From Roseicyclus sp041163945 (lineage in GTDB: Bacteria; Pseudomonadota; Alphaproteobacteria; Rhodobacterales; Rhodobacteraceae): a stretch of 64,000 bases of DNA. The DNA lies in the NCBI GenBank assembly GCA_041163945.1, contig JBEAQJ010000067.1, positions 1-64,000 of the forward strand. Direction: 5' to 3'. Of this stretch, positions 1-8,127 are shown in pieces. The translations under genes and the position numbers were made by a program. A model generated the notes under the pieces. That model was not told the origin of the DNA, searched no databases, and was given only the letters and a program-made list of their open reading frames with translations. Position 1 is the first letter of the stretch. The number at the start of each line of letters is the position of its first letter.

Positions 1-44
1 GCGCTTGACGGCGCACGCCGGGCACAATAGGCACGCCGTCACGC

Positions 45-121
45 GCGGTTGTAGCTCAGTTGGTTAGAGTACCGGCCTGTCACGCCGGGGGTCGCGGGTT
101 CGAGCCCCGTCAACCGCGCCA
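45..121 (+). tRNA. tRNA-Asp (GTC), copy 1
   Basis: A complete cloverleaf is readable. The 7-bp acceptor stem GCGGTTG pairs with CAACCGC, the T-loop is TTCGAGC, and the discriminator G is followed by an encoded CCA at 119-121. The anticodon loop CTGTCAC puts GTC at 79-81, so it decodes aspartate GAC/GAU. It is identical to the copy at 299-375. A GTC anticodon is the target of queuosine and of the glutamyl-Q enzyme encoded at 8.5-9.4 kb. Confidence 0.97.
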
Positions 122-298
122 CTTTTCCCCTTTCCCGACGCCCTGTTTCGCATGGTGGATTGCGGGCCCCTGGGCCCCGGCGGCCCCGTGTGACCAGACC
201 CGGTCGTGGCGGGATGGCGCCGGGGGTTGGCCTTGCACGAAAACCGGCTGTCATGCCATTGACGCGGCGCTGTCGATTGCCTAAAGCACACCCCACGC

Positions 299-375
299 GC
301 GGTTGTAGCTCAGTTGGTTAGAGTACCGGCCTGTCACGCCGGGGGTCGCGGGTTCGAGCCCCGTCAACCGCGCCA
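299..375 (+). tRNA. tRNA-Asp (GTC), copy 2
   Basis: This is a base-for-base duplicate of the tRNA-Asp at 45-121, with the anticodon GTC at 333-335 and an encoded CCA at 373-375. The 177 bp between the copies hold no supported gene. Both copies probably come from one tandem duplication and may be co-transcribed, but I see no clear promoter or terminator to decide this. Confidence 0.97.
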
Positions 376-454
376 TCCACCCATCCCACACATCTATTGT
401 GCCCGTTGCGGGCATTGTCAGCGGCGGTGCTGCGTGGCGGTTCAGGATGTGCCG

Positions 455-1597
455 TCAGCCCTTGTGGATCCAGCCACCGCCCAGCACGCGGCTACCGTCG
501 GGTGCATAGAAAACGCAAGCTTGCCCGGGGCTTACGCCTTCTTCGGCGGTGACAAGCGTCACCATGGCCTCGGTTTCCGACAGCGGGGTCAGCGTGGCGG
601 GACGTGGCGGGCGGGTTGATCGGATCTTGACCTCGATATCCCACTGGTCTTGCGCCGTCAGTGGCCGGTCGCCCAACCAGTTGATTTCGCGCAAGGGCAC
701 GCTGCGGGTCGACAGCATGTCTTTTGGCCCCACCACCACTTGCCGCGTCGCCGGGTCCAGCTTGATGACATAAAGCGGATCGGCCAAGCCGCCGATGCCC
801 AGGCCCCGCCGCTGGCCGATGGTGTAATGGATGACGCCGCGGTGCTCACCCAAGACGCGGCCGGCCGGATCGACGATTGGGCCCGGATCGGCCGCACCGG
901 GGCGCAGTTTCTCGATCACGGCGGCGTAATCGCCGTTGGGCACAAAACAGATATCCTGGCTGTCGGGCTTGTCGGCCACGCTAAGCCCGTATTTCGCCGC
1001 CAACGCCCGGGTTTCGGCCTTGGATGTCAGATGGCCCAAGGGAAAGCGCAGGAAATCCAGCTGCGCTTGCGTGGTCGAAAACAGGAAATAGGATTGATCG
1101 CGCGCGGCATCGGCGGCGCAGTGCAGTTCGGCGCCATGCGCGCCCATCTTGCGTTGGATGTAATGGCCGGTTGCCATGCAATCGGCATCCAGATCGCGGG
1201 CGGTTTCGAGCAGGTCCTTGAATTTGACGCGCTCGTTGCAGCGAATGCACGGCACCGGCGTGGCGCCCGCCAGGTAGCTGTCGGCAAACTCGTCGATCAC
1301 GGCGGCGCGAAAGGTGTTTTCGTAATCCAGAACGTAATGCGGAAAGCCCATGGTTTCGGCCACGCGACGCGCATCGTGAATGTCGCGGCCCGCACAACAG
1401 GCCCCTTTCTTGGCCAAGGCGGCACCATGGTCGTAAAGCTGTAGCGTCACGCCCACCACGTCATAGCCTTCTTCGGCCAAAACGGCCGCCACGACCGAGG
1501 AATCAACCCCGCCCGACATGGCCACCACCACACGGGTTTCCGACGGCGGCTTGGGTAGGCCCAGCGAATTCATCATCCCGGGCTGGTCGAGCGCCAT
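455..1597 (-). CDS. mnmA: tRNA-specific 2-thiouridylase MnmA
   Basis: MnmA activates U34 of tRNA-Lys, -Glu and -Gln with ATP and adds sulfur from the persulfide relay to give s2U34. The 380-residue product carries the PP-loop AMSGGVDSS near residue 26, the catalytic-cysteine motif PCIRCN in the first half, and DICFVPNGDY before the C-terminal beta-barrel domain, all diagnostic. The ATG at 1597 is preceded on the minus strand by AGGATAGG, a usable ribosome binding site. Its length matches the family. It is monocistronic and divergent from sciP. A shorter start is possible because the first 20 residues are not conserved. Confidence 0.96.
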   Translation of the reverse strand: MALDQPGMMNSLGLPKPPSETRVVVAMSGGVDSSVVAAVLAEEGYDVVGVTLQLYDHGAALAKKGACCAGRDIHDARRVAETMGFPHYVLDYENTFRAAVIDEFADSYLAGATPVPCIRCNERVKFKDLLETARDLDADCMATGHYIQRKMGAHGAELHCAADAARDQSYFLFSTTQAQLDFLRFPLGHLTSKAETRALAAKYGLSVADKPDSQDICFVPNGDYAAVIEKLRPGAADPGPIVDPAGRVLGEHRGVIHYTIGQRRGLGIGGLADPLYVIKLDPATRQVVVGPKDMLSTRSVPLREINWLGDRPLTAQDQWDIEVKIRSTRPPRPATLTPLSETEAMVTLVTAEEGVSPGQACVFYAPDGSRVLGGGWIHKG

Positions 1598-1746
1598 GGG
1601 CCTATCCTGTCAAAAAAAGCGAACAAAAACGGGAGTAGGCCGCAATATAGGAAAATCCGGCGAAAGCTCAACCAGTGTGCTTACCCGCGATTAAGCAAAG
1701 CTGTGCAACCTGTCTTGGCCACAGATGACAGGAGACCGCGCCGACG

Positions 1747-2052
1747 ATGTATATACGACGTATTCCCGGGCCAAATTCGATCCGTTTGCCCGATGGCCGC
1801 ATGATGACGCGCGCCGATCTTCCGGCAGCGGGTACGCATCGCTGGGTGGCCAGCCGCAAGGCGGCCGTCGTTCAGGCCGTGGATGCCGGCCTGATCACCG
1901 CCGATCACGCCTGCGAGACTTGGGGCTTGTCCGACGAGGAACTGGACAGCTGGCGCAAGGCCGTTTCGCATCACGGGGTCGCGGCGTTGCGTGCAACCGC
2001 GCTACAGAGATATCGTAAAACATCTTTCGACAACATCGGTTATCTTGAGTAA
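1747..2052 (+). CDS. sciP: CtrA inhibitor SciP (DUF1153)
   Basis: SciP is a small DNA-binding protein that in Caulobacter and Rhodobacter binds DNA near CtrA sites and dampens CtrA-driven transcription. The 101-residue product shows the DUF1153 pattern: a basic start (MYIRRIPGP), IRLPDG, ADLP, then RWVASRKAAVVQAV leading into a helix-turn-helix, and a C-terminal LQRYRK. The ATG at 1747 sits about 12 bp after AGGAG. It ends 60 bp before ctrA in the same direction, so the repressor and its target regulator are neighbours and may share transcription. Identification is by recalled family pattern. Confidence 0.9.
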   Translation: MYIRRIPGPNSIRLPDGRMMTRADLPAAGTHRWVASRKAAVVQAVDAGLITADHACETWGLSDEELDSWRKAVSHHGVAALRATALQRYRKTSFDNIGYLE

Positions 2053-2064
2053 CAAGAAATTAAC
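2049..2064 (+). promoter_or_regulatory. candidate CtrA box upstream of ctrA
   Basis: The sequence reads GTAA-N7-TTAAC, one mismatch from the CtrA consensus TTAA-N7-TTAAC. It overlaps the sciP stop codon and lies about 50 bp before the ctrA start, where autoregulation would act. Autoregulation of ctrA is known in Caulobacter. That this site is used here is inference. Confidence 0.5.
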
Positions 2065-2112
2065 CTTTAGCCCCGAACTTGGATCGGCAACTGAGAGATT
2101 TGGAGCGGCCTG

Positions 2113-2826
2113 ATGCGTGTTCTTCTCGTCGAAGACGACCCAACCACTTCCCGCAGTATCGAGATGATGCTGCGGCATGCCAACCTGAACGTCTATTCCA
2201 CGGATCTGGGCGAAGAAGGGATCGATCTTGCCAAGCTGTATGATTACGACATCATCTTGCTGGATCTGAACCTGCCCGACATCCATGGCCATGATGTGTT
2301 GCGTCAACTGCGCACCGCGCGTGTCGACACGCCCATCTTGATCTTGTCGGGGCTCGACGAGGCCGACAGCAAGCTGAGGGGCTTTGGGTTCGGTGCCGAT
2401 GATTACCTGACCAAGCCCTTTCACCGCGAAGAACTGGTCGCCCGCATCCATGCGATCATTCGCCGGTCCAAGGGCCACGCCCAGTCGGTGATCCACACCG
2501 GCAAGATCGCCGTCAATCTGGACGCCAAGACGGTCGAGGTCGACGGGCAGACCGTGCACTTGACGGGCAAGGAATACCAGATGCTGGAACTGCTGAGCCT
2601 GCGCAAGGGCACCACCTTGACCAAAGAGATGTTCCTGAACCATCTGTATGGCGGCATGGACGAGCCGGAACTGAAGATCATCGATGTGTTCATCTGCAAG
2701 CTGCGCAAGAAGCTGGCGGTGGCCACGGGCGGGGCCAGTTACATCGAAACGGTCTGGGGGCGCGGCTATGTCTTGCGCGATCCGATGCCGGCGCGGGCCA
2801 GCATGGCGACGGCGGCCTGCGCCTGA
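2113..2826 (+). CDS. ctrA: cell-cycle response regulator CtrA
   Basis: CtrA is an OmpR-family transcription factor phosphorylated through CckA-ChpT. In Rhodobacterales it controls motility, gene-transfer-agent and related genes and is usually dispensable. The 237-residue protein has a receiver domain (residues 1-115) with the acidic pair E7-D8-D9, the phospho-acceptor D51 in LLDLNLP, and K near 104. A C-terminal winged helix ends in SYIETVWGRGYVLRDP, the CtrA recognition-wing signature. It is 237 residues, close to the roughly 231-240 of orthologues, with a slightly extended Ala-rich tail. The ATG follows GGAG. The upstream neighbour is sciP. Confidence 0.97.
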   Translation: MRVLLVEDDPTTSRSIEMMLRHANLNVYSTDLGEEGIDLAKLYDYDIILLDLNLPDIHGHDVLRQLRTARVDTPILILSGLDEADSKLRGFGFGADDYLTKPFHREELVARIHAIIRRSKGHAQSVIHTGKIAVNLDAKTVEVDGQTVHLTGKEYQMLELLSLRKGTTLTKEMFLNHLYGGMDEPELKIIDVFICKLRKKLAVATGGASYIETVWGRGYVLRDPMPARASMATAACA

Positions 2827-2916
2827 ACCCCGACCACGCAAACCGCGGCCTGCGCGGTCTGGAAATCGCGCGGCGCTGCGCCTAAACCTGCTGTGACGCG
2901 ACAGCAGGGGGCGGCC

Positions 2917-5121
2917 ATGTCCGAGGATGCAACCAATGGATCGGGCGCGCCCGGGTCGGACCGCGATGCGAAGGCGGCGGCCGAACGTGTGGCCATCCTG
3001 AGCGCGCGCATCGCGGCCGCCAACCGCGCCTATTTCCAGAACGACGCCCCCGAGATGACGGATGCCGATTATGACGCGCTCAAGCGCGAATTGGCCCAGA
3101 TCGAAGCGCGCTTTCCCGACCTGGCCAAGCCCGACAGCCCCACGGCCCAGATCGGCGCCGAACCCGCCGAAGGCTTTTCCAAGGTCGTGCATGCCGAACG
3201 CATGCTGTCGCTGGCCAATGCCTTTGACGCCGACGATGTGACCGATTTCGTGGCGGGCATCCGCCGCTACCTGGGGTTGGAGCCGACGGCGCCCCTGGCC
3301 TTTACCGCCGAGCCCAAGATCGACGGGCTGTCGCTGTCGCTGCGCTACGAAGACGGGCGACTGATCAGCGCGGCCACCCGCGGCGATGGCGAAACGGGTG
3401 AGAACGTCACCGCCAATGCCCGCACCATCGCCGATATCCCGCAGCGCCTGACCGGCGCGCCGGCCGTTCTGGAGGTGCGCGGCGAAGTCTACATGAGCCA
3501 CGCCGATTTCGCAGCGCTCAACGCCCGCCAGGCCGAGACGGGTGGCAAGATCTTTGCCAATCCGCGCAATGCCGCGGCCGGATCCTTGCGCCAGCTGGAT
3601 GCCGAAATCACCCGTGCCCGGCCGCTGAAATTCTTTGCCTATGGCTGGGGGCAGGTCTCGGGCGCCTTGGCGGGCACGCAAAGCGATGCCATCGCGCGGC
3701 TGTCGGCGCTGGGGTTTCCGACCAATCCCTGGATGATGCGCTGTGCCACGGCGGATGCGATGCTGGCCCATTATGCCGATATCGAACATCGCCGGGCAAC
3801 GCTGGGCTATGACATCGATGGCGTGGTCTACAAGGTTGACGATCTGGCGCTGCAGGCCCGGCTTGGGCTGCGCTCGACCACGCCACGATGGGCGATCGCG
3901 CACAAGTTTCCGGCCGAACTGGCCTGGACCCGGCTGGAGGCAATCGACATCCAGGTGGGCCGAACCGGTGCGCTGTCGCCGGTCGCCCGGCTGGCCCCGG
4001 TGACGGTGGGCGGTGTCGTGGTGTCCAACGCCACCTTGCACAACGAAGATTACATCGCCGGTCGCGATGCGCGCGGTGGGCCCATTCGGGGTGGGCGCGA
4101 CATCCGCATCGGCGATTGGGTGCAGGTGTATCGTGCGGGCGATGTGATCCCCAAGATCGCCGATGTCGACCTGTCGCGGCGGCCGGCGGATGCGGTGCCC
4201 TTTGAATTCCCAACCCGGTGCCCCGAGTGTGGGTCGGAGGCGCTGCGCGAAGAAGGCGACGCCGTGCGCCGCTGCAGCGGCGGGTTGATCTGCCCCGCGC
4301 AGGCGGTGGAAAAGCTCAAGCATTTCGTCGGGCGCGCGGCCTTCGACATCGAAGGCCTGGGCGCCAAGCAGGTCGAGGCGCTTTATGCGGATGGCTGGGT
4401 GCGCGAACCCGCCGATATCTTTGCGCTGCAATCACGCTTCGGCAGCGGGCTGCAACAGCTCAAGAACCGCGAGGGCTGGGGCGAGAAATCGGCGCAGAAC
4501 CTGTTTGACGCGATCGCGGATCGCCGCCGTATCGGCTTGGCCCGGGTGATCTTTGCGCTGGGGATCCGCCACGTGGGCGAAGTGGCCGCGCAAGATCTGG
4601 CGCGCCATTTCACCCGCTGGGACAGTTTCATCGATTGTGTCGACCGCGCGGCCGCCGAACCGGCGGCCCAGGCCATCGACGCACGTGCGCGCAAGGCGGT
4701 GTTGCCGCAAAGCCCGGCCTGGGCCGAGATCACGGGCATTGATGGCATCGGGGATGCGGTCGCCATGGCCTTGACCCACACGCTCAGCCAAGACGCCGAA
4801 CGCGCCTCGGTCGCGCGGTTGATTGCCTATCTGGATATTCAGCCGCCCGCCGCCCGCGCAAGCGCCGGCAGCCCGGTGGCGGGGCTGACGGTCGTTTTCA
4901 CCGGCAGTCTCGAAAAGATGACCCGCGCCGAGGCCAAGGCCCGGGCCGAGGCCCTGGGCGCCAAGGTGGCCGGTAGCGTATCGGCCAAGACCGATCTTGT
5001 GATCGCGGGCCCCGGTGCCGGATCGAAAGCTGCCAAGGCGGCCGAGCTTGGCATCAAAACGCTGGACGAAGACGCATGGCTGGCGCTGATCGCGGGCGCC
5101 GAAGGGTCCGCCGATGGCTGA
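2917..5121 (+). CDS. ligA: NAD-dependent DNA ligase LigA
   Basis: LigA seals nicks in replication and repair using NAD+. Domain order is normal: an N-terminal Ia domain (DADYDALKRELAQIEARFP), the adenylation site KIDG with the catalytic lysine near residue 134, an OB fold, a four-cysteine zinc finger (CPECGSE, then RRCSGG and CP), helix-hairpin-helix repeats, and a C-terminal BRCT domain starting VAGLTVVFTGSLEKM. I prefer the ATG at 2917 (734 residues) because AGGGGGCGG precedes it; an in-frame GTG at 2893 would add eight residues. The final codons overlap recG by 8 bp, so the two repair genes are translationally linked. Confidence 0.97.
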   Translation: MSEDATNGSGAPGSDRDAKAAAERVAILSARIAAANRAYFQNDAPEMTDADYDALKRELAQIEARFPDLAKPDSPTAQIGAEPAEGFSKVVHAERMLSLANAFDADDVTDFVAGIRRYLGLEPTAPLAFTAEPKIDGLSLSLRYEDGRLISAATRGDGETGENVTANARTIADIPQRLTGAPAVLEVRGEVYMSHADFAALNARQAETGGKIFANPRNAAAGSLRQLDAEITRARPLKFFAYGWGQVSGALAGTQSDAIARLSALGFPTNPWMMRCATADAMLAHYADIEHRRATLGYDIDGVVYKVDDLALQARLGLRSTTPRWAIAHKFPAELAWTRLEAIDIQVGRTGALSPVARLAPVTVGGVVVSNATLHNEDYIAGRDARGGPIRGGRDIRIGDWVQVYRAGDVIPKIADVDLSRRPADAVPFEFPTRCPECGSEALREEGDAVRRCSGGLICPAQAVEKLKHFVGRAAFDIEGLGAKQVEALYADGWVREPADIFALQSRFGSGLQQLKNREGWGEKSAQNLFDAIADRRRIGLARVIFALGIRHVGEVAAQDLARHFTRWDSFIDCVDRAAAEPAAQAIDARARKAVLPQSPAWAEITGIDGIGDAVAMALTHTLSQDAERASVARLIAYLDIQPPAARASAGSPVAGLTVVFTGSLEKMTRAEAKARAEALGAKVAGSVSAKTDLVIAGPGAGSKAAKAAELGIKTLDEDAWLALIAGAEGSADG

Positions 5122-7222
5122 GATCCGCCTGCCCAAGGGGCGGCCCGATGTCTTGTGGCCGCTGTTTGCCGGGCTTGAGACGCTCGATGGGGTGGGGCCC
5201 AAGACGGCCAAGTTTTACAAGGCTCTGGGCGTGGAAACGCCCAAGGATCTGCTGCTGACATTGCCTGTTGGGGGCGTTGATCGCACCCTTTGCGCCTCGA
5301 TCCGCGATCTGGTCTTGCCGGGCATGGCCACGCTTGAGGTCCGCATTGGCCGCCACCGCCCCCCCGCCAGCCGCGGTCGGCCCTATCGGATCGAGGTCGA
5401 AGATGCCAAGACCAGCTTTCAGCTGGTGTTTTTCCATGGCAAATCCGATTACCTGTCGCGATTGCTGCCCACGGGTGCGCGCCGGATCGTATCGGGCAAG
5501 GTGGAACTTTTCGATGGTGTGGCGCAGATGCCCCATCCCGATCACATCTTGCCGCCCGATGCCGCGGCCGACATCCCCGCCTTTGAACCCGTCTACCCGC
5601 TGGCCGCCGGGCTGACGCAAAAGGGGCTGCGCCGCGCGCTGGTTTCGGCCTTGGGGCAGGCGCCGATCCTGGGCGACTGGATCGATCTGCCGCTGCTCGA
5701 CCAAAAGCGCTGGCCGGCTTGGCATGACGCGATTGCGGCCGCCCATGCGCCGCGCAGGCCCGGCGATCTGGCCGCCAGCGCGCCGGCGCGCGAACGCCTG
5801 GCCTTTGATGAACTGTTTGCCCACCAGTTGACCCTGGCGCTCGCCCGCGCGTCGCACCGGCGCACCAAGGGCCGCCCGACGCAGGGCGATGGTCGGCTGC
5901 GGCAAAAGGTTCTGGCGCATCTGCCCTTTCGACCAACCGGGGCGCAGATGCGCGCGATCGATGATATCGCCGCCGACATGGCCGCCCCCGAACGCATGAA
6001 CCGCCTGCTGCAAGGGGATGTGGGCGCGGGCAAGACACTGGTCGCCCTGATGGCGCTTTTGGTGGCGGTGGAAGCCGGCGGGCAGGGCGTGATGATGGCG
6101 CCTACGACGATTCTGGCCGGTCAGCATTACGCCAATCTCAAGCCCTTGGCCGATGTCGCCGGTGTCGTGATCGAGATGCTGAGCGGCCAGGACAAAGGCG
6201 CCGAGCGGCGCGCCAAGCTGGCCGCGCTGAAGCGCGGCGATATCCAGATTCTTGTGGGCACCCACGCGGTGTTTGTCGAAGACGTAGCGTTTCACGACCT
6301 GCGCCTGGCCATCGTGGATGAACAGCATCGGTTCGGGGTGCGCCAGCGCATCAAGCTGGGCGAAAAGGGGCAGGGCGCGGATGTTCTCGTGATGACCGCC
6401 ACGCCCATTCCGCGCACCCTCAGCCTGGCGCAATACGGCGATCTGGATGTGAGCGTGCTGGATGAAAAACCCCCGGGGCGCACCCCGGTGGCCACCGTGC
6501 TTGTGTCCAGCGCGCGCATGGACGAGGTGGTCGATCACCTGCGCAAGGCGGTGGCAGACGGGCGGCAAGCCTATTGGGTCTGCCCGTTGGTCGAGGAAAG
6601 CGAAAGCTTCGATGCCACCGCCGCCGAAGAACGCTTCAAGATGCTTGAAGCGGCCCTTGGTTCGGGCTGCGTGGGGCTGGTTCATGGGCAGTTGCCCGCC
6701 GATCAGAAAGCTGCCGCCATGGCGGATTTCGTCCGCGGCCAGACCCGGGTTCTGGTGGCCACCACCGTGATCGAGGTGGGCGTGGATGTGCCCAACGCCT
6801 CGATCATGGTGATCGAACAGGCCGAGATTTTCGGGCTTGCACAGCTTCACCAGCTGCGGGGACGGGTCGGGCGGGGGGCGGCGGCCTCGACCTGCGTGTT
6901 GATGTATCGCCCGCCCTTGGGTGATACCGCAAAGCGCCGCCTGACGGTGTTGCGCGACACCGATGATGGTTTTGCCATCGCCGAGGAAGATCTGGCCATC
7001 CGCGGCGCGGGCGATGTGATCGGAACCGTCCAATCGGGCCTGCCGCGGTTCCGCATCGCCGATCTGGAAGGCCAGACCGGCCTGATGGCGCTGGCGCAAT
7101 CGGCCGCCCGCACGCTTTTGCTGCGCGACCCCGATCTTGTCGGGCCGCAGGGGCAATCGGCCCGGGTGTTGTTGTGGTTGCTCGAACAGGAAAAGGCCAT
7201 TCGCCTGATTTCGGCCGGTTAA
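5114..7222 (+). CDS. recG: ATP-dependent DNA helicase RecG
   Basis: RecG remodels stalled replication forks and branch-migrates Holliday junctions. The 702-residue protein has the N-terminal wedge/OB domain, then a superfamily 2 helicase core: Walker A GDVGAGKT near residue 300, motif II as DEQH (VDEQHRFG), motif III TATPIPRT, and motif VI QLRGRVGRG. Length and motif set are typical. It starts inside the end of ligA (8-bp overlap), which implies coupled translation. The stop lies about 20 bp before the SOS box that serves the next small gene. Confidence 0.97.
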   Translation: MAEIRLPKGRPDVLWPLFAGLETLDGVGPKTAKFYKALGVETPKDLLLTLPVGGVDRTLCASIRDLVLPGMATLEVRIGRHRPPASRGRPYRIEVEDAKTSFQLVFFHGKSDYLSRLLPTGARRIVSGKVELFDGVAQMPHPDHILPPDAAADIPAFEPVYPLAAGLTQKGLRRALVSALGQAPILGDWIDLPLLDQKRWPAWHDAIAAAHAPRRPGDLAASAPARERLAFDELFAHQLTLALARASHRRTKGRPTQGDGRLRQKVLAHLPFRPTGAQMRAIDDIAADMAAPERMNRLLQGDVGAGKTLVALMALLVAVEAGGQGVMMAPTTILAGQHYANLKPLADVAGVVIEMLSGQDKGAERRAKLAALKRGDIQILVGTHAVFVEDVAFHDLRLAIVDEQHRFGVRQRIKLGEKGQGADVLVMTATPIPRTLSLAQYGDLDVSVLDEKPPGRTPVATVLVSSARMDEVVDHLRKAVADGRQAYWVCPLVEESESFDATAAEERFKMLEAALGSGCVGLVHGQLPADQKAAAMADFVRGQTRVLVATTVIEVGVDVPNASIMVIEQAEIFGLAQLHQLRGRVGRGAAASTCVLMYRPPLGDTAKRRLTVLRDTDDGFAIAEEDLAIRGAGDVIGTVQSGLPRFRIADLEGQTGLMALAQSAARTLLLRDPDLVGPQGQSARVLLWLLEQEKAIRLISAG

Positions 7223-7240
7223 CCCGCTTTGTTCACAAAT

Positions 7241-7255
7241 GTTCTTAAAAAGTTC
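7241..7255 (+). promoter_or_regulatory. LexA (SOS) box, alphaproteobacterial type
   Basis: The site is GTTC-TTAAAAA-GTTC, a perfect match to the GTTC-N7-GTTC direct-repeat operator bound by LexA in Rhodobacter and Caulobacter relatives. A third GTTC lies at 7231-7234, six bases upstream of the first half-site. The site is 62 bp before the ATG of the 39-residue protein and 19 bp after recG, so the small gene is the likely target. Confidence 0.75.
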
Positions 7256-7316
7256 TTTACAGGTCTGCCGAAAAATGAGAACAAAACAGCAACTCATTTC
7301 GGAGCGGAGGCTGAAG

Positions 7317-7436
7317 ATGACCCGGATCGTTGAAATTCTGACCCATTCGCGCGACACGATTCTGTCGGACGCCGCAGGTGTGCTGGGCTTGGCGGTGTTC
7401 ACCTATGGGTTGCTCTACCTGCCGGGTCTGTTCTGA
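7317..7436 (+). CDS. SOS-box-controlled 39-residue membrane protein
   Basis: The frame encodes 39 residues starting MTRIVEILTHSRDTILSD and ending in a hydrophobic stretch (residues 20-39) long enough for one membrane span. The ATG at 7317 follows a strong ribosome binding site, GGAGCGGAGG, at 7301-7310. A rho-independent terminator lies about 120 bp downstream. The perfect SOS box upstream suggests damage-induced expression. In design it recalls SidA of Caulobacter, a 29-residue LexA-controlled inner-membrane inhibitor of cell division. I cannot show homology, and the function is inference. The coding call rests on the ribosome binding site, the operator, the sensible membrane topology and the stop context. 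Confidence 0.7.
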   Translation: MTRIVEILTHSRDTILSDAAGVLGLAVFTYGLLYLPGLF

Positions 7437-7553
7437 CAATTTCGGATTTTGCCGGTGTGCCAGCGGTGCCCACGGCGCGGTTCCTGTCCCCATTCGGATC
7501 GCGCCGGCCTGACCCCATGCCTCGGGGGGGTGCTGATGGAACGGGCCGACTGT

Positions 7554-7588
7554 CGCCGCCCTCGGCTTCGAGGTGCGGCGTTTTTTTT
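7554..7588 (+). terminator. rho-independent terminator
   Basis: A stem CGCCGC-CCTCG with loop GCTT and return CGAGG-T-GCGGCG (one bulged base) is followed by eight Ts at 7581-7588. It ends transcription of the small SOS gene and perhaps of recG read-through, and lies just before the convergent Fe-S scaffold gene. Confidence 0.9.
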
Positions 7589-7592
7589 GGCC

Positions 7593-8060
7593 TTAGGCCG
7601 GTGGTGATCCGGCTGTCTTTGCCTGTTCGGCGGCTTCGACCGCTTCCACCGTCGCCTCGATCGACAGCAGGATCGAGGCATGGCGATTGCGATAATCCCG
7701 CGCAGGGGTCAGCACTTCATAGCCGGCAAAGGGCGCGCCCGGCGGCGTGCCGCCTTCGGTCAACATCGCGCGCAGCTGGTCGCGGGCTTTTGTCAGTTCG
7801 GCGTGATTGCGCCCGATGATATGTGCCCCCATCAGGCTGGCCGCCGCCTGGCCCAGGGCGCAGGCCTTCACATCTTGGCCAAATCGGGTGATGCGGCCAT
7901 CGGCGATATCAAGGTCAACCGTCACGGTCGAGCCGCACAGCGGCGCGCGCTTGCGAACCGATGCCTGCGGCGCATCCAGCCGTCCGTGATGGGGAATGTC
8001 CGCCGCCAAGGCCAGGATGCGTTGTGAATACAGGTTGATCAGGTCGCTGTCGCCCGACAT
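7593..8060 (-). CDS. SufU/IscU-type iron-sulfur cluster assembly scaffold protein
   Basis: This 155-residue protein belongs to the NifU N-terminal (IscU/SufU) scaffold family, which builds Fe-S clusters from persulfide sulfur. Visible family motifs are PLCGSTVTVDLDI with the first cysteine, and VKACALGQAAASLM with the second. A third conserved cysteine is not obvious, so it may be a divergent member, as is common for the lone scaffold in Rhodobacterales. The ATG at 8060 follows GGAGGGCGG; an upstream in-frame start at 8129 is less likely. It is divergent from hisI, which starts 67 bp away. Confidence 0.8.
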   Translation of the reverse strand: MSGDSDLINLYSQRILALAADIPHHGRLDAPQASVRKRAPLCGSTVTVDLDIADGRITRFGQDVKACALGQAAASLMGAHIIGRNHAELTKARDQLRAMLTEGGTPPGAPFAGYEVLTPARDYRNRHASILLSIEATVEAVEAAEQAKTAGSPPA

Positions 8061-8127
8061 GGGTTCCGCCCTCCGTGTCATGGGGCTATAGCTAGCGGCG
8101 AACCCCCGCTTTGCAAAGGGCTTGCCC

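Larger units (their letters stand above)
40..375 (+). repeat. tandem duplication of a tRNA-Asp unit (82-bp direct repeat)
   Basis: Bases 40-121 and 294-375 are identical, and the identity stops almost exactly at the tRNA borders (5 bp before and 0 bp after). The spacer 122-293 is not repeated, so either the duplication is old or selection and gene conversion keep only the tRNA identical. Confidence 0.9.

Noticed and set aside
2002..4431. 809-residue open frame antisense to ctrA and ligA
   Set aside because: It is a shadow frame caused by high GC and few stop codons. The sense frames encode well-known proteins, and the antisense product has no family pattern.
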